Below are positions 8,834-16,580 of a stretch of 34,001 nt of DNA, in pieces. Within the stretch, counting starts at the first letter, position 1, and each line of letters starts with the position of its first letter. Where the stretch lies: positions 1 to 34,001 of the forward strand of contig JAGVMG010000030.1 of the NCBI GenBank assembly GCA_020053915.1. Direction: 5' to 3'. This stretch comes from Parachlamydiales bacterium (GTDB lineage: Bacteria; Chlamydiota; Chlamydiia; Chlamydiales; Rhabdochlamydiaceae). Under the pieces are notes generated by a model that did not search any database, was not told where the DNA came from, and saw only the letters and a list, made by a program, of their open reading frames with translations. A program made the translations under genes and the position numbers.

Positions 8834-10203
8834 CCGTTTATCTACCTAAGGAAATCGGCCTTTTTCGCCAAGCTTTTGATGGCACATGTGACCGAATTTT
8901 AAACATCAAAAATGACGTTACGTTTTACACCTTATATGTTGAGCTTACCACTCGACTTCAAGAACATTCGCTTTTTAACGATTATATTCACGGGCTTGAA
9001 ACCGAGTCTCTGCAACGCAAACAGGAATTTTGCATTGCCGCTTTAACCGCTCTTGAAAATTGCTGGATGAAGTTGTGGAAGTATCACTGCCATACTCTCA
9101 AATATCGTAAGCAACTCGTTCGCATTAAACGAATGGTCACAACGCCTAGGGAATGTTTATCCGCATCTCTTTATAGGCGACTCTTTTCTGGTATGTGGGA
9201 ATTTTGCCGTAATTCTTCATTTTGCCGATTCATAAGTGAATCCCCAAGGTTATTTCAAAAAGCCCAATCCGAATTACGCTTAGCATCAATACGCTTCGAT
9301 CACACCCATTCATCCACAGAAGGTTATTTTGCCAACAAAAAGGTTATTCAATACACATTGGGCAAAAAGAGCAACCAGCAGGATTTGCATAAAAAAATAT
9401 TCAATGCAGGATCAGGTATTAGTCATTTAATGACTTCAATAGAACTTATTTCTTCAGATTTCTTCTCCCCAGAAGTTGAAGAGATCGAAAAAAAGTTCTT
9501 CAATCAAGGTCAAGGCAACCTTGAAGTGCGAAAAAATATACAAACCAAGGTGGAAGCTAATGCTGCCTTTTGCTGGCAACAAATCAAGTTTTTACAGCAA
9601 TGTTGCGGCGCTGATGGAACATTTCCAGCACTGAAGCCGCTAAGAGGGCGATGGGCATCCATTCGGGAAACAGCATGGAAACTTGCTCAAGAAAGATGCG
9701 AAATAGAGGTTTTTTTAGTTGCTCAAATGGCTTTTAAGAGAAAGTTATCTCCTAATGCCTGCTCTTCCATCGATTCTTTTTTGAGTTGTGAGAATCAATT
9801 CCACCGCAACGATTACGAAACGTATCTAAAATCTCTTAAAAACCATATTCATGCACAGTTACTGAAAATACAAGATGCTCAATTACAAGTAAGTGATAAG
9901 GCTCCAATTTCTCTTATGCCTTCTCCGCAATCAGAGGGTTTAACGCAAGCGAATAAAGACAGAATTGAAGGAGAGAAATTCATTATTGAACATGCAAATG
10001 CATACTGGGCTAAAATTCCATCGGCAACCTTCCTTATAGTCTTTGGCGATTACGAAGAGGTATGTCCCAGGAGCACCCTTAAGTATCGTTTAACAAAATG
10101 GAAAGAGATCATAAGAAGCAATAATTTGGATCCTCGAACGTCAAAAGAAAAGAAATTGGCGGCGGGAAGGAGGTCAAAACAGCTTAAAAAAACCAGTCAA
10201 TAA
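8830..10203 (+). CDS. Hypothetical protein translationally coupled to the integrase
   Basis: 457 aa, family not recognised. The start overlaps the integrase stop (ATGA), so the two are probably co-translated. The protein is soluble, rich in aromatic residues and Cys, and mostly helical. The last 50 residues are strongly basic (LKYRLTKWKEII, then KEKKLAAGRRSKQLKKTSQ) and could bind DNA or RNA. The segment KPLRGRWASIRETAWKLAQERC (about 272-293) looks like a conserved core. Integrase coupling suggests a role in recombination control or element maintenance, but this is only inferred from position. Confidence 0.85.
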   Translation: MTVYLPKEIGLFRQAFDGTCDRILNIKNDVTFYTLYVELTTRLQEHSLFNDYIHGLETESLQRKQEFCIAALTALENCWMKLWKYHCHTLKYRKQLVRIKRMVTTPRECLSASLYRRLFSGMWEFCRNSSFCRFISESPRLFQKAQSELRLASIRFDHTHSSTEGYFANKKVIQYTLGKKSNQQDLHKKIFNAGSGISHLMTSIELISSDFFSPEVEEIEKKFFNQGQGNLEVRKNIQTKVEANAAFCWQQIKFLQQCCGADGTFPALKPLRGRWASIRETAWKLAQERCEIEVFLVAQMAFKRKLSPNACSSIDSFLSCENQFHRNDYETYLKSLKNHIHAQLLKIQDAQLQVSDKAPISLMPSPQSEGLTQANKDRIEGEKFIIEHANAYWAKIPSATFLIVFGDYEEVCPRSTLKYRLTKWKEIIRSNNLDPRTSKEKKLAAGRRSKQLKKTSQ

Positions 10204-10302
10204 TTTGATTAAATCCAGTCAGAAAAATTGATCTCATTTTTACTTCTCCTCGCAATAATTAGATCAGAATCCAATCGATTTATTTTCAGTGACTTATATT
10301 TG

Positions 10303-10332
10303 TTGTTTTGAGTGTTTTTAGTCTGATATAAT
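10303..10332 (+). promoter_or_regulatory. Promoter of the replication module
   Basis: TTGTTT (10303-10308) and a perfect TATAAT (10327-10332) with an 18-nt spacer lie about 40 nt before the 71-aa HTH gene, in an A/T-rich 169-bp gap. It should drive the run of closely spaced genes through the primase. Confidence 0.6.
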
Positions 10333-10336
10333 CAGA
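10322..10336. promoter_or_regulatory. Operator-like palindrome covering the -10 box
   Basis: TCTGAT-ATA-ATCAGA is a perfect 6-bp inverted repeat that contains the TATAAT box. A half site, ATCAGAAT, also occurs at 10263-10270. A repressor bound here would block the promoter. The protein is unknown; the downstream HTH protein or the XRE regulator at 16217 are candidates. Confidence 0.5.
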
Positions 10337-10372
10337 ATTATTCAACACAATATCAAACATAAGGAGTTTGCA

Positions 10373-10588
10373 ATGAATAGGTCTGAATTTCCAAGCATCA
10401 ACGATATCCCAACCACGTTTAAAGGTTTTCATAAAAATTACGAATACCCAAGCTCTGGTGCTCTTAGAAAAATGGCATTTGAAAGTGAAACAAATGGGCT
10501 GAAAGGAGCTTTTTTAAAGATAGGCCGCCGAAGGCTCGTTCTTCCAGAGACTCTTTTTAGGCTTCTTAAAGAGAAGGGCACTCGATGA
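10373..10588 (+). CDS. Excisionase-like / winged-helix DNA-binding protein
   Basis: 71 aa. The pattern YPSSGALRKMAFESETNGLKGAFLKIGRRRLVLPETLF resembles small AlpA/excisionase-type HTH proteins of satellites and integrated elements, where a helix-turn-helix is followed by a GRR-x-VLP wing and a helix. It has an excellent ribosome site (TAAGGAG, 6 nt before ATG). Likely roles are excision directionality or activation of the replication genes (inference). It is the first gene after the operator-like palindrome and overlaps the next small frame by 4 nt. Confidence 0.8.
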   Translation: MNRSEFPSINDIPTTFKGFHKNYEYPSSGALRKMAFESETNGLKGAFLKIGRRRLVLPETLFRLLKEKGTR

Positions 10589-10692
10589 ACTATCTAAGTA
10601 AAACGAAAGATTCCTTAGGGAAGAATCCGAAGGGAGAGAGTCAAGGTATTGAGTGCTTGCAAGAGGAATCTAACCATGTCTGCAAACGATGA
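10585..10692 (+). CDS. Possible 35-aa leader/small protein
   Basis: The frame begins in the ATGA overlap with the preceding gene and ends at TGA 10690-10692, inside the start of the next gene. It encodes MNYLSKTKDSLGKNPKGESQ and a further 15 residues with two Cys. It has no known domain. Overlapping start and stop on both sides suggest translational coupling, but so short a frame may be chance. Confidence 0.3.
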   Translation: MNYLSKTKDSLGKNPKGESQGIECLQEESNHVCKR

Positions 10693-10915
10693 ACATATCC
10701 GCAACATGATTTTCACTCATCTCAAGCAGGTAATTTACTGGCATGATCGATTCGAGGTAAGTAGAGAAATCGATCATTTAGATAGTGCAGAGCGTCATGC
10801 TGAGGTTGCTAGGTTATATTTGCCTAAGTGCTTCCAAGACTTAAGTTTCATTGGCCTTTGCAATCTCTACCAAAACTCACCTTCTCTATCAAATCCAGAT
10901 AGGTCAGGAGGCTAA
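10676..10915 (+). CDS. Small hypothetical protein upstream of the primase
   Basis: 79 aa from ATG 10676, preceded by AGAGGAAT. A TTG at 10649 gives a longer, less likely start. It is soluble and His-rich in the middle (HLDSAERHAEVARLY) and not recognised. Its stop TAA directly abuts the primase ATG, and its last codons carry the AGGAGG ribosome site of the primase, so the two genes are expressed together. Confidence 0.75.
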   Translation: MSANDEHIRNMIFTHLKQVIYWHDRFEVSREIDHLDSAERHAEVARLYLPKCFQDLSFIGLCNLYQNSPSLSNPDRSGG

Positions 10916-13504
10916 ATGGATACTCGTTCAATAAATCATCCTACAAACCTTATGGCAGATTGTATCGCACACATGCATGCCAATGGCATTTTATTTGATG
11001 GATACTTAAAAACTGATGGCGAATTACATCGCTTTTCCAGGGACTCTAAAAAAAACCAACCTGATGAATGGTATCGCTGTCACCAAGGTGTATCCTCCAA
11101 AGGCAACCCTTATCTAAATTGCCATTATGGTACCTGGTCTGGAGGGCAAGAAACCTTTACCTATAATAGTTACGAGGCTAGTCAAGGGATTTCGCAAGAG
11201 GAACAAGCAGAAATCCTTGACAAAGAAGAACAACGAAAAAAGCATCTAGACCAGGAACTCCGTGAGGAAAAGAAGAGGCGAATTGAAAAAGCCCAAGAGA
11301 CTTGGGATCAGGCTATTCAAGATCCTACTACAAGGGGGCATACATCTTATTTAGAACGCAAACAAGTTAATGCTTATGGCATAAAATACAGAGTTGATTA
11401 TCAAGGTATTCCCGCTGTTGTTATCCCTCTTTGTAATCTTGACGATCAGCTCCAAGCGGTTCAATGTATCCAAGAAGATGGAACCAAAAGGATTTATGGA
11501 GTCAAAAAGGGAAATTTTCATGTAATCGGTGTGATCGAAGCTCAAAGCACCATTTTTATTGCCGAAGGCTATGCCACAGCTGCGAGCATTCATCAAGCCA
11601 CAAACAGTCCTGCTATCGTTGCATTTGATTGTGGCAATCTAAAGTCAGTAGTCCACAACTTAAGAGAAAAATACCCCCAAGCTAAATTTATAATAGCGGC
11701 TGATGATGATCGAGAAACGCCAGGCAATCCAGGTAAAACTAAAGCGGAAGAAACCGCTAAAGCCTATGGGTGTGATGTTATTATTCCCGTCTTTCCAAAC
11801 GATTTCATCTCTCCTTCAAATAAACGCCCTAAGGACTTCAATGATCTTTATGTGCACTTTGGTTTGGATGAGGTTAGACGCCAAGTAGATACACAGTTGT
11901 CGATTCCTTGCGCAACTTCTGTAAATCCAAAACTTACACAACAAGAGCCAGTTGAGCAACAGAGATGCGATGAAGGAGAAATAGAAGATGATGTGGGAGA
12001 TGAAAATCTTCGGCAGGTCAAAGCAAGTGCAAGACGATGGGCATTACTATATCAACGGTCAAAAGAAGAAATTGTTAGGGGGATTTGTAAACAATATCCA
12101 AAAATCAAAGATCAGGCTGATAGTATCGCATCTAACGCAATAGAGTGGTCTAGGAGATATCAGACTGGCAATAAGGTAACGGTCAATGGCATTCCTAAGA
12201 GTATAACTGATATGAAATCTCTGGACCTGCGATTTGCCCAATTGGAAGCTCCAGGACAACCCTGTGTTATCATTCACAGATCAGATGCACAACCTATATC
12301 TCCTAACGATTTTAACAAACGATTAAGTGGTGAAGTTGTCCTTGTGGGTGTAGATAATAAAGGACAGCCTAAATATTTGGCTGCTTCTACATTCTGGACA
12401 GGAAATACCCACAAACAGATCTATAAGGATATCGTCTTTACGAATAAGCGAGTGGGCAATGACATTTACAATTTATTCACAGGGTTTGGAGTTCAGCCAA
12501 AGGAGGGCAATTGCGACAGAATTCTTACGCATATTAAAGAGATCATTTGCGCAGGAAACGAAACGAATGGCAAAGCACTTATTCAACTGCTTGCATGGCA
12601 GATGCAGAATATCGGCAAGCCATCTCGCATTGTCGTGGCATTAAAAAGCAGAGCCCAACAGGTTGGTAAAGGGTGCTTGTTGTCAGACATTTTGGCAGTT
12701 ATTTATGGCAACTCTGGATTTATGACAGGCGACCTAGGACAAATTATAACCAGATTCAATGACACTTTACGTGGTAAGGCGTTCATATTTTTAGATGAGG
12801 CTTTATTTTCAGGTGATCGTAAGGCGGCAGATACAATTAAATCCCTAGCAACAGCAACCAGATTAGCCATTGAGACCAAAAACCTGCCAATAGTGCAGAT
12901 GCCGTGTGGGGTGAACCTGTTTCTTGCAACCAACCACGATGATGCCGCATATGTAGAGGAGGCAGACGTGCGTTACTGGATTTTAGAAGCTTCACCTAAC
13001 AGGGTGGGGGACACCGAATACTTTAGAGATCTCTACGCAGAGATTGAGGGAGGCGGGAGAGAAGCGTTTATGCATCATCTGCTTCATTTAGATGTAAGCA
13101 GCTTTATACCATCACGTGATGTTCCCTTAGATAATGCTTTCAAAGAGGCTATGATTCGGAACTCAATTAATCCTTTTGACGCCAGGAAGTGGCTTGAGGA
13201 ATGTTGTCGTGCAGAAATGATTTTGGGTTATAAGCCAATCGTTGAATCCGCTTCCCCCTGGGAGTCATGGCAAAAAGGTCAAGAGTATCCAAATGGTATA
13301 TTCAACACAGCCTATACAGAATGGCAAAAGACGGTAAAGTCACCTGTTGCAGCAAAACCCACACCAGCAAATAAGTTTGGTGAGTTGCTAAACAAGGCAG
13401 GACTGGAACAACGAGTAGACGGAGAGAGGTTGCGAACATTACCAGACCCAAAAGAATGTCTACAAACAGTGATTGGAATGATAGAAAAGGGTGGTAAAAA
13501 ATGA
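10916..13504 (+). CDS. Toprim primase-helicase (DUF5906/P4-alpha-like replication protein)
   Basis: 862 aa, the replication initiator of the island. Residues 11-85 form a primase-associated domain with a Cys/His-containing strand region, followed by a charged helix (about 95-135). A Toprim domain spans about 211-315, with the catalytic Glu in FIAEGYATA (Glu217) and the metal-binding cluster AADDDRE (263-265). The C-terminal half is a DUF5906-type helicase: QQVGKGC (about 580) is a degenerate Walker A, KAFIFLDEALF (about 622) Walker B, and FLATNHDD (about 668) a sensor Asn. P4-type proteins prime, unwind and bind origin repeats; by analogy the repeats just downstream may be its target. The start follows AGGAGG by 4 nt. 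Confidence 0.9.
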   Translation: MDTRSINHPTNLMADCIAHMHANGILFDGYLKTDGELHRFSRDSKKNQPDEWYRCHQGVSSKGNPYLNCHYGTWSGGQETFTYNSYEASQGISQEEQAEILDKEEQRKKHLDQELREEKKRRIEKAQETWDQAIQDPTTRGHTSYLERKQVNAYGIKYRVDYQGIPAVVIPLCNLDDQLQAVQCIQEDGTKRIYGVKKGNFHVIGVIEAQSTIFIAEGYATAASIHQATNSPAIVAFDCGNLKSVVHNLREKYPQAKFIIAADDDRETPGNPGKTKAEETAKAYGCDVIIPVFPNDFISPSNKRPKDFNDLYVHFGLDEVRRQVDTQLSIPCATSVNPKLTQQEPVEQQRCDEGEIEDDVGDENLRQVKASARRWALLYQRSKEEIVRGICKQYPKIKDQADSIASNAIEWSRRYQTGNKVTVNGIPKSITDMKSLDLRFAQLEAPGQPCVIIHRSDAQPISPNDFNKRLSGEVVLVGVDNKGQPKYLAASTFWTGNTHKQIYKDIVFTNKRVGNDIYNLFTGFGVQPKEGNCDRILTHIKEIICAGNETNGKALIQLLAWQMQNIGKPSRIVVALKSRAQQVGKGCLLSDILAVIYGNSGFMTGDLGQIITRFNDTLRGKAFIFLDEALFSGDRKAADTIKSLATATRLAIETKNLPIVQMPCGVNLFLATNHDDAAYVEEADVRYWILEASPNRVGDTEYFRDLYAEIEGGGREAFMHHLLHLDVSSFIPSRDVPLDNAFKEAMIRNSINPFDARKWLEECCRAEMILGYKPIVESASPWESWQKGQEYPNGIFNTAYTEWQKTVKSPVAAKPTPANKFGELLNKAGLEQRVDGERLRTLPDPKECLQTVIGMIEKGGKK

Positions 13505-13776
13505 GAAGTCAACATACTCAACACGCATTTTTACTGAAAACAGCTCAAATTCAGGATGCGGAAAGAATAAGGGCTCAGTTCTTGTCGTATCCTGGATATT
13601 GGAATCATTTACGAAAAAGTCTGTTAAGACTGTTGAGTGTGTTGAAATTTAACATTAAGTCATTGGCTATAAGAGGAAAAGATCACTCTACATACTTTAT
13701 AAATTCTACGAATAAGTCTGTTGAATCTGTAGAGAATTTCAACAGACTCAACACACGCTCAACAGGCTTTCATTAG
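13501..13776 (+). CDS. Uncertain 91-aa frame overlapping the repeat cluster
   Basis: The frame starts in the ATGA overlap with the primase stop and encodes 91 aa rich in Ser, Asn and Arg, with no recognised domain. Its DNA carries all the TCAACA repeats of the possible origin, and the last third of the protein (NKSVESVENFNRLNTRS) reflects the repeats rather than a protein fold. Coupling to the primase argues for a gene; the repeat content argues against it. I leave it as doubtful. Confidence 0.35.
   Translation: MRSQHTQHAFLLKTAQIQDAERIRAQFLSYPGYWNHLRKSLLRLLSVLKFNIKSLAIRGKDHSTYFINSTNKSVESVENFNRLNTRSTGFH
13509..13765. repeat. TCAACA iteron-like cluster (candidate replication origin)
   Basis: The 16-mer TCAACAnACTCAACAn occurs at 13509-13524 (plus), 13630-13645 (minus) and 13739-13754 (plus). 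A further TCAACA lies at 13759 (plus) and a weaker copy at 13718-13733 (minus). Units are 9-11 nt apart, near a helical turn, and flank an A/T-rich core at about 13641-13715. The cluster lies immediately behind a P4-alpha-like primase gene, whose relatives bind iterons next to their gene. The origin function is inferred. Confidence 0.55.
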
Positions 13777-13808
13777 TCAAAATAAGTAATAAAACGTAAG
13801 GAAATCTT

Positions 13809-14180
13809 ATGAAAGACAGATCATCTTTAACCAGGCGACAACTCCATGCGTTGCCTTTTCTGATCAGCAACCCAAACATTGAGTTAGCTGCTAAGCTATC
13901 TGGCGTCTCTGCAAAACAAATGTTCGATTGGCTGAACCAGCCAGCTTTTCGACAAGAATTGGAGAATAGGAAGAATGAAGCTGTGAACCAGGCCGTAGAT
14001 CGCCTAAAAGCAACAGCGTCAAAGGCGTGTGACACGTTGATTGGCTTGCTTGATCATGCAGAATCAGAGTCCGTGCGGCATAAAGTTGCCATTGATCTCT
14101 TGAACATGACTCTCAAATACATGGAGTTCAAAGACGTTGAGCAACGAATCAGAAAACTAGAGGATACCATTACAGAATAG
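13809..14180 (+). CDS. HTH protein resembling phage small terminase (phBC6A51-like)
   Basis: 123 aa. Residues 6-50 form an HTH like those of small terminases and phBC6A51-type proteins: LTRRQLHALPFLISNPNIEL, then KLSGVSAKQMFDWLNQPAF. A long coiled helix follows with ENRKNEAVNQAVDRLKATASKACDTLIGLL and a C-terminal helix pair. Small terminases select DNA for packaging, and in satellites they redirect helper packaging, so this would fit such an element (inference). Ribosome site AAGGAAAT lies 6 nt upstream. No large terminase is present in the window. Confidence 0.75.
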   Translation: MKDRSSLTRRQLHALPFLISNPNIELAAKLSGVSAKQMFDWLNQPAFRQELENRKNEAVNQAVDRLKATASKACDTLIGLLDHAESESVRHKVAIDLLNMTLKYMEFKDVEQRIRKLEDTITE

Positions 14181-14189
14181 AGGGGGTTT

Positions 14190-14465
14190 ATGTCTCACAA
14201 GATACGATTAAACAGACTGGAGAAGATGGGGTCAGGCGATAGACTATGGGCCTTAATCGGCATCGGTAAGCCAAGGGATGCTCAACACCAAAGGATATTA
14301 GAGATACAAGCCCGCCAGCGTTTCTATGCGTCAGGAGGTAATAGAGAAGCCTATCTTGCTTTCCTGCCTTTTGATGCATTCCCTGATGGCTTCTGTGGCT
14401 ATATCAAGAAAAGTGAGCTTGTTAAAGCTATTGCCGACAATTTTAAAACCCCTTGGACAAAGTGA
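14190..14465 (+). CDS. Small hypothetical protein of the island
   Basis: 91 aa, not recognised. AGAGGGGG precedes the ATG by 4 nt and the gap from the HTH gene is 9 nt, so it is probably a real member of the same operon. The protein is soluble and mixed in charge, with RQRFYASGGNREAYLAFLPFDAFP in the centre and no known motif. Confidence 0.75.
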   Translation: MSHKIRLNRLEKMGSGDRLWALIGIGKPRDAQHQRILEIQARQRFYASGGNREAYLAFLPFDAFPDGFCGYIKKSELVKAIADNFKTPWTK

Positions 14466-14665
14466 TGTGACTCCCAGGAGATGGAACGAGCACCTTGAAA
14501 AAGCAAGGGGGTATGCTCCTTAAATAGAAGCGGTACCTGTCCATATTTATGGAAATCGTATTTAGGAGAGACTTCTAAAAAAATTCTCCAAAATTTTTCT
14601 GAAGACGTCTAACCACCTTTCTATGTTTTTAGTAGGGCTGTTACAGAATACATGTATCCAGTCAT
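14466..14665. terminator. Convergent intergenic region with hairpins
   Basis: 200 bp between convergent genes, with no gene seen. AAGGGGG and CTCCTT near 14505-14521 and GGAGA/TCTCC near 14565-14590 (with an A-run between) are hairpin candidates. AGACTTC and GAAGACGTCT flank the second. At least one probably ends the plus-strand operon, the minus-strand gene, or both. Confidence 0.35.
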
Positions 14666-16066
14666 CTAAGATTTGTTATGCATTGCACGTGTGTTTTCGC
14701 TTCGTGATGCCCATTTACAGTTAGAGGGCTCGTAATTGCCATTAGGATCAATTCTATGAACTGCGGCGTCTCGATGAGGCGGAGGCCCCATATCAGCGAG
14801 GAATTGTTTGAAGTTGTTGCGCCATCTTTCACATACAGTGATGCCGCGAGCACCATAGTCCGAATAATGTTTGTTATTAGAATTATAACATCGGCCCATC
14901 ATGCTCATGTAGTTAGTATATCCTGGTGGTCTTGAGCGTGACTTGTAAATCTTTTCTATTTGGAAGGCTGCATCAATTGATATGGGCTGGTTGCTTGTGA
15001 TTGACTTCCCAACAGCAATCTTTTGAAAATGTTCTAATTCCCCATACCGAATGAGACAGTCTTTTGAATATCCTGTCGTTAATAGGTTCTTAACAGTTTC
15101 AGGAGAAATCTTAGCAATTCTACATTGCTCTCTAATGTTTATAGCGACTCCTGCAACAACAAGACCTTGCCCATTATCAGTGTACCTTTTGATAGTGTTT
15201 TCTACAGACGTGAGTATTTGGCAATTTTCTGGACTGTAATCGCCTTTATTATTGATACGATCAATGCTTAATTTTTTTCCGTTTTCCCATCCATTTTCTA
15301 AGCACCATTCTACAAATTTTTTAGGGGAAGCCCTCCACTCTTCACATACTTTCCTGCCTTTAGCATTATAACGAGGATAATCGCGTGAGGTTATACTATG
15401 ACAACGTGCAATTATTGACTGTAGTTTCCGATATAGAGGATGCAGATGAAGCCCGTGTTTTATTTTACGTCTAGAACAATTTTGCAAGCGGTTCTCAAGT
15501 TCTAAACACCCACAGCTTTTGATGTTACCTTTGGATAAAGGATATCCCTGCTTAAGGGTAACCTTGCCACAGTCGCAAAGACAATTCCATTGTAATTTTT
15601 TACCATTATTTTTGCCTCTCGATAAAACAACAAGTCTGCCAAATCTTTTATTGGTTAAATCTATTGCAGGACTTGGTTTTGACTTTATTGTTTGACTTCG
15701 TTTGCATCCACAGCTTGTCGAATTATCATTACGAAGAGAAGATCCATCGACTAAAACCTCTTTTCCACAATCACAACGACATACCCACCGCGCTTGGCCC
15801 TTTAATGTATTGTTTCCGCGTTGGATTACAAGCAATTTTCCAGAACGAAAACCCAACATATCCAACGGGCCTTCTTGGTTGAGTTGCTGGGCTTTCTCTT
15901 TTCGAAAACAACCACAACTTTGAGTAGACCCTAGATTACTTCTTAAAATGCTTTTTACTGTTCCGCATGAACACAGGCACAAGTAATAGGAGTTCTTCCC
16001 TTTTCGACTTTCATCAATTTTTAAAACAGTCAATCTTCCAAAACGAGAACCATTTTCAACAATCAT
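14666..16066 (-). CDS. Tandem HNH-like protein with three zinc ribbons
   Basis: 466 aa from ATG 16066, which follows AGGGATTC; a TTG at 16102 gives a longer frame. Residues 8-53, 72-121 and 141-187 are three repeats of the form RFGRLxVL - CxCxCG - SCGC, which bind zinc in phage endonuclease-associated ribbons. Residues 208-295 and 383-464 are two copies of an HNH-like phage/homing endonuclease module. Copy A has SIDRINNKGDYSPENCQ and copy B has HRIDPNGNYEPSNCKWA; both keep the IDR/RID-N-x-GxYxPxNC core and an xYGARG or xYNAKG segment. The duplication and triple ribbon are unusual. It could be a selfish endonuclease or a nuclease cargo gene; catalysis is unproven. Confidence 0.88.
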   Translation of the reverse strand: MIVENGSRFGRLTVLKIDESRKGKNSYYLCLCSCGTVKSILRSNLGSTQSCGCFRKEKAQQLNQEGPLDMLGFRSGKLLVIQRGNNTLKGQARWVCRCDCGKEVLVDGSSLRNDNSTSCGCKRSQTIKSKPSPAIDLTNKRFGRLVVLSRGKNNGKKLQWNCLCDCGKVTLKQGYPLSKGNIKSCGCLELENRLQNCSRRKIKHGLHLHPLYRKLQSIIARCHSITSRDYPRYNAKGRKVCEEWRASPKKFVEWCLENGWENGKKLSIDRINNKGDYSPENCQILTSVENTIKRYTDNGQGLVVAGVAINIREQCRIAKISPETVKNLLTTGYSKDCLIRYGELEHFQKIAVGKSITSNQPISIDAAFQIEKIYKSRSRPPGYTNYMSMMGRCYNSNNKHYSDYGARGITVCERWRNNFKQFLADMGPPPHRDAAVHRIDPNGNYEPSNCKWASRSENTRAMHNKS

Positions 16067-16146
16067 ATTTGAATCCCTAGCTGTGTCATATAAAAGACCC
16101 AAAAGCCAGGAAGGATATCACGCCCAAAAGCAAAAAAGCTACTTAA

Positions 16147-16176
16147 AGTCTGTCTACCCTGAGTCTGTCGACTCAG
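16147..16176. promoter_or_regulatory. C-box-like operator before the XRE regulator
   Basis: CTGAGTC (16159-16165) and GACTCAG (16170-16176) are a perfect 7-bp inverted repeat spaced by TGTC. An upstream copy, AGTCTGTCTAC at 16147-16157, repeats AGTCTGTCGAC (16162-16172) with a 15-bp period. Controller proteins of restriction-modification systems bind tandem GACT/AGTC boxes upstream of their own gene. The site lies between the divergent HNH-like and XRE genes, so it may control both. Confidence 0.6.
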
Positions 16177-16216
16177 ATAAGGCGTAACTTTATTCTAAAA
16201 ACATTAGAGGGCGGGC

Positions 16217-16474
16217 ATGGAAGTTATACTAACAGAGAAAGAAAGGGAGAGGATAAGGTTAGAATTTGGCACGCTTTTGCGTGCACAAAGGCAATCTATC
16301 GGTATTTCTCAAGAAGAGCTGGCTTTTAGAAGTGGCCTTCACCGCACTTATGTAGGCAGCGTTGAGCGAGGTGAGCGGAATTTATCATTGGAGAACATAT
16401 TTGTTTTTGCTAAAACATTAGGCTGTCATCCCAGAGATCTCATTCCAGAATTGCCCTCCAATAAATCTAAGTAG
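16217..16474 (+). CDS. XRE-family regulator, similar to restriction-modification controller proteins
   Basis: 85 aa, nearly all one HTH domain: RAQRQSIGISQEELAFRSGL (residues 23-42), then HRTYVGSVERGERNLSLENI (43-62), the classic controller (C) protein or SinR-like core. The length (about 80 aa) and the R-T-Y-VGSVERGERN segment are characteristic of C proteins that time expression of a restriction enzyme. A matching operator palindrome lies 40 bp upstream. Ribosome site AGAGGG is 5 nt before the ATG. No DNA methyltransferase is visible nearby, so this would be a controller without a normal restriction-modification pair. Confidence 0.88.
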   Translation: MEVILTEKERERIRLEFGTLLRAQRQSIGISQEELAFRSGLHRTYVGSVERGERNLSLENIFVFAKTLGCHPRDLIPELPSNKSK

Positions 16475-16580
16475 TCATTTAATTTCTAAGTATCTTCTTC
16501 CTTTCAAGAAAATTTTCGGTCTAGCTTAAAAAATGGTCTAACTGCAGAATCTTTGCCTTGTACAATGGAGGCGTTCTAAA

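Noticed and set aside
10649-10675. TTG start giving a longer form of the small gene before the primase
   Set aside because: ATG 10676 follows AGAGGAAT at a normal distance, while the TTG has no site.
13501-13776. CRISPR array, because of TCAACA repeats
   Set aside because: Units are short, spacers are not uniform, both orientations occur and no cas genes are present; an iteron cluster is a better fit.
15051-15239. Plus-strand frames across the tandem HNH-like gene
   Set aside because: Shadows of the 466-aa minus-strand gene, which has clear repeated motifs.
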